Shown here piece after piece: positions 59,155-64,000 of a stretch of DNA of 64,000 bases. The position numbers and the translations under genes were made by a program. Below the pieces are notes generated by a model. That model was not told the origin of the DNA. It made no database searches and saw nothing but the letters and a program-made list of their open reading frames with translations. Source of the DNA: JAGIBJ01 sp032119795 (GTDB lineage: Bacteria > Actinomycetota > Thermoleophilia > Solirubrobacterales > Solirubrobacteraceae); contig JAUMFO010000001.1 in the NCBI GenBank assembly GCA_032119795.1, positions 1 to 64,000 on the forward strand, given 5' to 3'. Within the stretch, counting starts at the first letter, position 1. Each line of letters opens with the position of its first letter.

Positions 59155-61176
59155 TCAGGTGCCGACAATCTCGAGGACGTCGTCGGCGAACTTCTCCAGG
59201 AAGGCCGGGCCGACGCCCTTGATCGCGCCGAGCTCGAGCTCGTTGCTCGGCCGCACGTCGGCGATGGCTTCGAGCGTGCGGTTCGTGGCGACGGTGTAGG
59301 CGGGTTTGTCTGCGGCGGCTTCGCGACGCCACGTGACGAGCGCGCTGTAGAGCTCGGGGTCCGGGTTGTAGGGCGAAGGCTCAGCCGCGCCTCCCCCGCT
59401 CCCGCTACTTGAGCGTGACTTCTTGAGCACCTTCGGAGCCGGCAGCTGGAGATCGGGATCGCAGACGTCGCAGCAGCGGCCCTCTGGTGCGCCGGCGGTG
59501 TGGTCGCCGAAGTGATCGAGGAGCGTGCGGCGACGGCACGTCTCACCGAAGCCATAGGCCTCGATGGCGCGGTAGGCCCGCCAGCCGCGGTCTTTGACCT
59601 CGCGGTACTTGTGGTTGACGCGTGCCGCGTCGAGTTTGGGCTGGAGCGTGAGGCGCAGCCGGAATCCGTGGACCGGTTCCAGGGTCGCTCCGCCCGACTG
59701 CTCGATGATCGCCAGCGCCGTGCGGTCCTCGTCGCGATTCGGCTGATCCATCTCCAGGACGCCATGATCGGACTGACGCAGCAGTTTGCGGTGGTACGCG
59801 TTGACGGCTTCGGGCTCCACCAGGCGCTGCTCGTTGAAGTGGACGAGGCGCGAGAGATCCATCCGCGAGGCCAACAACAGCGCGCGGGCAGGCGCGCCGT
59901 CGCGGCCACCACGACCGGCCTCCTGGTAATACGCCTCGACCGAGGTCGGCAGCGCCCAGTGCACGACGAGCCGCACGTCGGCCTTGTCGACGCCCATGCC
60001 AAAGGCGTTCGTGGCGACGATCACGTCGGCGCGGCCGTCCATGAAGTCGCGCTGCACGCGGCTGCGCTCCTCTGAGGGGAGGCCGGCATGGTAGGCCTCG
60101 GCGCTGAGCCCGTCGCCGGAGAGCAGCTGCGCCACGCTCTCGGTGTCCTTCCGGGTGCCGCAGTAGACGATCGCCGGTCGGAGCTCCGGATCGGCGAGGG
60201 CGCCGAGCAACACGCCGCGTTTGGCGTCGACGGTGCCTTTGCCCTCGAACGTCAGCACGTCGAACGAGAGGTTCGGGCGATCAAAGCCCGAGCGGATCAT
60301 TACCGGGTCGCGTAGCGCCAGCTGGTGGACGATGTCGTCGGCGACGGCCTCGGTCGCGGTTGCGGTGGCGGCCATCACGGGCGGCCTGCCGAGTTTGTCG
60401 AGCGCACGCGGGAGTCGACGGTAGTCCGGCCGGAAGTCCTGGCCCCACTCCGAGAGGCAGTGCGCCTCGTCGATCACGAAGAGATCCACCCCACGCTGGG
60501 CGAGCACGCTCACAAACGACGTGGAACCGAACCGCTCAGGCGAGCAGAACACGATGCGCGCGAGGCCGGAGCGCAGCGCGTCGAACGAGGCGCGCCCGTC
60601 GGCCTCGCTCATGCCGGACGCAATCATCACCGCCGGGTGGCCGTCGGCGGTGAGCCGGCGAAGCTGATCAGACATCAATGCCACGAGCGGACTCACCACC
60701 ACCGTGAGCTGCGAGGAGGCCAGTCCCGGCAGCTGGTAGCAGAGGCTCTTGCCGCCACCCGTGGGCATCACGACGAGGCTGTCGCGTCCCTGCAGCGCGG
60801 CACTGACGGCCTCGCGCTGGCCAGGACGGAAGCCCTTGAGCCCCATGTGCGCGAGGAGGGCATCGGGATCCGGCGGGCCCTCGTACAGGGTTGGTTCCCA
60901 CCCTGGCTGGGCGGCGTGGATCGGCGGCGCTGCGGCTGCAGCGGAGGGCACCCGGTAAGCCCCGCCGCCGTTGGCGGCGGCCGGCCGACTCCTGGTGAGT
61001 GCCCCGAGGGCCTCGGCCAGCGGGCGCGCGTCGATCTGCTGCTCTGGCGCGAGGGCCTTCCAGCCCGCGCGAGCATCGGCGAGCTGCCCGTCGAGAGCGA
61101 CATCGCGGACGCCGGAAGAGGCCTCGGCTTCGAGCCGCTGCAGGAGCGCGGGAACGGCGTCGTGGAAGCTGGGCAC
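59155..61176 (-). CDS. recQ: RecQ-family ATP-dependent DNA helicase
   Basis: About 673 residues from a GTG at 61176. Residues ~120-440 are the SF2 helicase core with PTGGGKSLCYQLP (motif I), DEAHCLSEWG (motif II), TATATEAV and QEAGRGGRDG (motif VI). A RecQ zinc-binding cysteine set (ETCRRRTLL ... CCDVCD) follows, then a Ser/Gly linker and a C-terminal HRDC domain. The first ~115 residues, before PTLYEGPPDPDALLAHMGL, are an unusual extension. It unwinds 3'-5' in recombination and replication-fork repair. Confidence 0.95.
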   Translation of the reverse strand: MPSFHDAVPALLQRLEAEASSGVRDVALDGQLADARAGWKALAPEQQIDARPLAEALGALTRSRPAAANGGGAYRVPSAAAAAPPIHAAQPGWEPTLYEGPPDPDALLAHMGLKGFRPGQREAVSAALQGRDSLVVMPTGGGKSLCYQLPGLASSQLTVVVSPLVALMSDQLRRLTADGHPAVMIASGMSEADGRASFDALRSGLARIVFCSPERFGSTSFVSVLAQRGVDLFVIDEAHCLSEWGQDFRPDYRRLPRALDKLGRPPVMAATATATEAVADDIVHQLALRDPVMIRSGFDRPNLSFDVLTFEGKGTVDAKRGVLLGALADPELRPAIVYCGTRKDTESVAQLLSGDGLSAEAYHAGLPSEERSRVQRDFMDGRADVIVATNAFGMGVDKADVRLVVHWALPTSVEAYYQEAGRGGRDGAPARALLLASRMDLSRLVHFNEQRLVEPEAVNAYHRKLLRQSDHGVLEMDQPNRDEDRTALAIIEQSGGATLEPVHGFRLRLTLQPKLDAARVNHKYREVKDRGWRAYRAIEAYGFGETCRRRTLLDHFGDHTAGAPEGRCCDVCDPDLQLPAPKVLKKSRSSSGSGGGAAEPSPYNPDPELYSALVTWRREAAADKPAYTVATNRTLEAIADVRPSNELELGAIKGVGPAFLEKFADDVLEIVGT

Positions 61177-61286
61177 CGGCCGACGATATCCACCAGATCG
61201 GACCGAACGCCCGTTCTGCGTGCCTGATTCCACTGTTCCGTGCGCGTGTTGCGACAAACCGGTGCACTTCTGGTTGACTCCCGCGC

Positions 61287-62276
61287 GTGTCGCAACGCTT
61301 CGTCGCTCTATCTGCCCTGATCGCCGCCGCAACGCTCGCGCTGCTCCCGGCGGCGGCGAGCGCCACGTACCCGGGCCAAAACGGCGCAATCGCGTACGCA
61401 CAAGCGAAGTACGACAAGCGTGCCAAGGACGCTGGCTATTTCGGGCTTGGGGCGCTTCGCACCGTCCTGCCGGACGGGTCTGGCGCTACCGCGCTGCCTG
61501 ATGACCCTGGGTACGACGACTTCGAGCCAGCCTGGTCAAACGACGGCAGCGCCCTCGCCTATGCGTCCGTAGGCAGCGGCAAGTACAACGGCATCTACAC
61601 GCTGGAGGCCGGCGCGACGGACTTCAGACTGCTCGCCAGCGCCAAATACCCAGACGGGCCGACATGGGCGCCGAACGGCACGTCCGTCGCCTACGTCGAC
61701 TACGCCAAGGGCATCTATGTGGTCGACACGGTGACCGGAGCCCCACCGCAGCTGATCCTCCGCAAGAACAAACGCTTTGACCTGGGGGCCCCCGCCTACT
61801 CCGCCGACGGACAAGCGCTGTTCTTTTCCCGTGCGAACCTGTCCACGGCTGGCAAGTTCGTGAACGGGGAGATCTGGGCGTCAGGGCGGGCGGGCGAGAA
61901 TCCTCGCAAGGTCCTCGGTGGGGCCGGCGATCTGCGGAGCATCGGCGAGCCCGACGTCTCACCCGACAGCAAACAGCTCGTCTTCGCCGCGTACCTCGAC
62001 AGCGGCAAGCCTGGCGTCTGGGTTGCGAACGTCGACGGTTCAGGTGCGCGCAGACTTATCGCTTCCACGAAGCAGGGCTTCTTCACCGGCCCGTGCTGGT
62101 CTCCCGATGGCAAGAAGATTCTCGCCTCGCTGATGTACGGCTCCATCAAGAACGGCAGCGCCCTGGTCATGATCGACCCGGTCACGGGGACAACCGAGAC
62201 CGTTCGCAAACTCCGAAAGGGCTACGTGGGTACCGTGAGCTGGCAACCCCTGCCAGTGGCAACGCCCGCGGGCTGA
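61287..62276 (+). CDS. Secreted PD40/TolB-type beta-propeller protein
   Basis: 329 residues with signal peptide (about 1-26, ending AASA). Blades recur as FEPAWSNDGSALAYAS, PTWAPNGTSVAYVD, PAYSADGQALFFSR, PDVSPDSKQLVFAAY and PCWSPDGKKILASL, the W/S-P-D-G pattern of PD40 repeats. The propeller probably has six blades. No other domain. It is divergent from recQ; the start is GTG. Confidence 0.88.
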   Translation: MSQRFVALSALIAAATLALLPAAASATYPGQNGAIAYAQAKYDKRAKDAGYFGLGALRTVLPDGSGATALPDDPGYDDFEPAWSNDGSALAYASVGSGKYNGIYTLEAGATDFRLLASAKYPDGPTWAPNGTSVAYVDYAKGIYVVDTVTGAPPQLILRKNKRFDLGAPAYSADGQALFFSRANLSTAGKFVNGEIWASGRAGENPRKVLGGAGDLRSIGEPDVSPDSKQLVFAAYLDSGKPGVWVANVDGSGARRLIASTKQGFFTGPCWSPDGKKILASLMYGSIKNGSALVMIDPVTGTTETVRKLRKGYVGTVSWQPLPVATPAG

Positions 62277-62287
62277 TCGCCTCGCGC

Positions 62288-63562
62288 TTAGCGCTCGCCC
62301 GCGAGGCGCCGGATCCGTGAGCGCTCGGCGGCGCGGCGGGGATCGGCGCGCGGCAGGCTGACGGCGAGCTGGCGGCTGGCCTCGAAGTCGTCGCGGCCCG
62401 TCGGCGTCCGCAGCCAGCCCTCGAGCAGGCGCGGCTCCCCGGAGGCCAGGACGGCCGCGCGGAGTTGGTCGTCGACGCGGTCACGCAGCTCGGCGACGCG
62501 AGGCACATCGGACTGTGGGAGCAGCGGCCCGGCGTAGTCGGCAAGGGCGTCGGCGACGCGTTCCTCGCGCACCAGGCGCTCGATCCGTACGACGTCGCAG
62601 GCGATCGGGGCGGTGAGGCGGTAGGGCCGCTCGCCGAGGAGCGGCCCGAGGATCGGGCGCAAGCGGTGCAGCTCGGAGCGAACGGTGCCTGGCCGGCCCT
62701 TCTCCCCCCAGACCTCCAACGCGAGCTGCTCGGCCGTCATCCCTTCCTCGCGCAGGAGCAGGAGCAGGAGTAGCTCGGTGTGGCGGGGTGAGAGGACGTG
62801 TTCGTCGTCGCCGACGCGCAGCAGGCCACGGTCGCGACCAAGGACGGTCAACGACACCGTGGTGACCTGCTCGCCTTCGCGCTCGGCGCGGTAGGCCAGC
62901 TCGCGCTCGACCATGCGCGCGGCCATCGTGACGACGGCCAGGCTGTGCGGGTGTGCGGTGCCGAGCGCGCCCGTGAGGTCGAGCACGCCAACGGTGCGCC
63001 CGCTGACGGGGTCGCGGACCGGAGCGGCAGAGCACGTCCACGGGTGGACGGTCTCGGCGAAGTGTTCGGCGGAGAAGACCTGCACCGGGTGGCGCTCGGC
63101 GAGCGCCGTGCCCATGGCATTCGTGCCGGCGGCGCCCTCCGACCAGACCGAGCCGCGCTCCAGGTGGACCTCACGGGCGGCGTCGAGCATGCTCGGGCGC
63201 CCGTCGATCCACAGCAGCGTGCCGTCGGCGTCGCAGACGAGCGCCACATGCTCGGTGTCGCCGACGTCGTCGAGCAGTCCACGCAAGATCGGCACGGCGA
63301 TCGCCAGGGGATGCTGGCCCCAGCGCCTGGCGACCTCGGCTTCGCCAATCGGCACGGGCGCCAGGCCATGGTCAGGGTCAACCCCCGCGGCGACGCTGCG
63401 CTGCCAGGAGCGCTCGATCACTGGGCGCACCGTCTGGTCGCCGCTGCGGCGGGCCAACTGCGGCGTCCAATCGCCACCGAGGAGGCGGTCGCGGGCCTGC
63501 GCAATCTCACGCGCACGAGATCGGCGGTCTGCTCCGGCGACGATCGCGGCCCAGTTCTCCAT
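62288..63562 (-). CDS. GAF-domain transcriptional regulator, AcoR-like
   Basis: 424 residues. A helical N-terminus with IERSWQRSVAAGVDP, the hallmark of AcoR-type regulators (R..I..SW.R....G), is followed by a GAF domain (about 100-225; WSEGAAGTNAMGTALAERHPVQVFSAEHF). A winged-helix-like segment near 260-330 (LSPRHTELLLLLLLREEGMTAEQLALEVWG) leads into a C-terminal helical domain. It has no sigma-54 ATPase domain. It is divergent from an aldehyde dehydrogenase gene, which it probably controls. Confidence 0.85.
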   Translation of the reverse strand: MENWAAIVAGADRRSRAREIAQARDRLLGGDWTPQLARRSGDQTVRPVIERSWQRSVAAGVDPDHGLAPVPIGEAEVARRWGQHPLAIAVPILRGLLDDVGDTEHVALVCDADGTLLWIDGRPSMLDAAREVHLERGSVWSEGAAGTNAMGTALAERHPVQVFSAEHFAETVHPWTCSAAPVRDPVSGRTVGVLDLTGALGTAHPHSLAVVTMAARMVERELAYRAEREGEQVTTVSLTVLGRDRGLLRVGDDEHVLSPRHTELLLLLLLREEGMTAEQLALEVWGEKGRPGTVRSELHRLRPILGPLLGERPYRLTAPIACDVVRIERLVREERVADALADYAGPLLPQSDVPRVAELRDRVDDQLRAAVLASGEPRLLEGWLRTPTGRDDFEASRQLAVSLPRADPRRAAERSRIRRLAGER

Positions 63563-63735
63563 TCCACCAGTGTGACGCATGTCCGGACGAACGTACGCAA
63601 CTCGTGGACGGCCGACCGGACAGCTTGCCACCCCGCTTGAGTGCTCGCGCGCACACGACTGCGACGTCGTTGCGACCCCCACGGGGCGACGATCGAGGTC
63701 GAGTACCCGTCAACCCCCTCGATGTGGAGCACGCC

Positions 63736-64000
63736 ATGAGCACGCAGCTGCAAGTCAATCCAGACGCCCAAACCTTCGTCAACCGCCACCACCGGATGCT
63801 GATCGGCGGCGACTGGGTCGATTCCCATTCCGGCAAAACCTTCGACACGATCAACCCGGCCACCGGCGAGGTCCTGGCGTCGATCCCCGCTGGTGACTCC
63901 GAAGACATCGACCGCGCCGTGAAGACCGCGCGCGCCGCCTTCGAGAGCCCGGGCTGGGCGAACATGCACCCGGCGCAGCGCGGCAAGCTGCTGCACAAGC
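63736..64000 (+). CDS. Aldehyde dehydrogenase (3' end outside window)
   Basis: Only the first 88 residues are seen. RHHRMLIGGDWVDSHSGKTFDTINPATGEVLASIP is split here by the usual ALDH N-terminal pattern (IGGxW, TxNPATGE, IPAGDSEDID). GGAG lies upstream of the ATG at 63736. Substrate cannot be inferred, but the divergent AcoR-like regulator suggests acetaldehyde- or acetoin-linked metabolism. Confidence 0.9.
   Translation, partial: MSTQLQVNPDAQTFVNRHHRMLIGGDWVDSHSGKTFDTINPATGEVLASIPAGDSEDIDRAVKTARAAFESPGWANMHPAQRGKLLHK

Overview
The window is dense, high-GC bacterial chromosome (about 70% G+C in most coding lines) with short intergenic gaps, many GTG starts, ATGA/GTGA gene overlaps and several apparently leaderless genes. 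Together with a Gram-positive-style complement (TlyA, EF-P, NusB, RecO/RecN, a PilMNO-type type IV pilus locus, and secreted proteins with basic C-terminal beta-sandwich domains), this suggests a deep-branching actinobacterium of the Thermoleophilia/Solirubrobacterales type. That placement is inference from gene content, not a database result.

Layout. 1-2.9 kb: a partial secreted protein, an SDR oxidoreductase and a GT1 glycosyltransferase. 2.9-7.1 kb: a lower-GC block with a small membrane ORF and, divergently, a 1322-residue protein (excisionase-type helix-turn-helix, possible nuclease-like domain, long helical region). It looks like acquired accessory DNA and is the best candidate for an undescribed system. 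7.2-9.2 kb: an ECF sigma/anti-sigma pair with a flavodoxin-type reductase, and tRNA-Asn. 9.3-23.8 kb: housekeeping DNA and nucleotide genes (dnaG, dgt, recO, mutM, xerD, pyrG, recN, nadK, tlyA), interrupted by an SdrD_B-repeat surface protein, a glutaredoxin, and an XRE regulator/membrane protein pair under a near-perfect palindrome. 24-34 kb: a GGDEF protein, isoprenoid genes (dxs, a polyprenyl synthase with nusB and an XseB-like ORF), and membrane or secreted proteins. 34.2-40.5 kb: efp, an EAL-DICT protein, and the aroC / aroK-aroB fusion / aroQ / M24 peptidase operon.

40.5-54.3 kb is a type IV pilus locus, all on the minus strand. It holds a large PKD/P-domain surface protein, three major-type pilins (two nearly identical tandem copies), three minor-pilin-like proteins, prepilin peptidase, PilM, PilN, PilO and a PilP-position protein. 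The pilB ATPase lies 3 kb beyond the locus at 57.2-59.1 kb. No pilC, pilT or secretin is in the window. The rest holds gluQ, rnd, recQ, a PD40 propeller protein, and a GAF regulator divergent from a truncated aldehyde dehydrogenase gene.

Working together: the GGDEF and EAL proteins could tune cyclic-di-GMP, which commonly controls pili. The aro operon carries three of the four common-pathway activities between DAHP and shikimate kinase plus chorismate synthase, with two of them fused. The nusB/XseB-like/polyprenyl synthase operon is translationally coupled by GTGA overlaps. No CRISPR array, insertion sequence, rRNA or prophage was seen.
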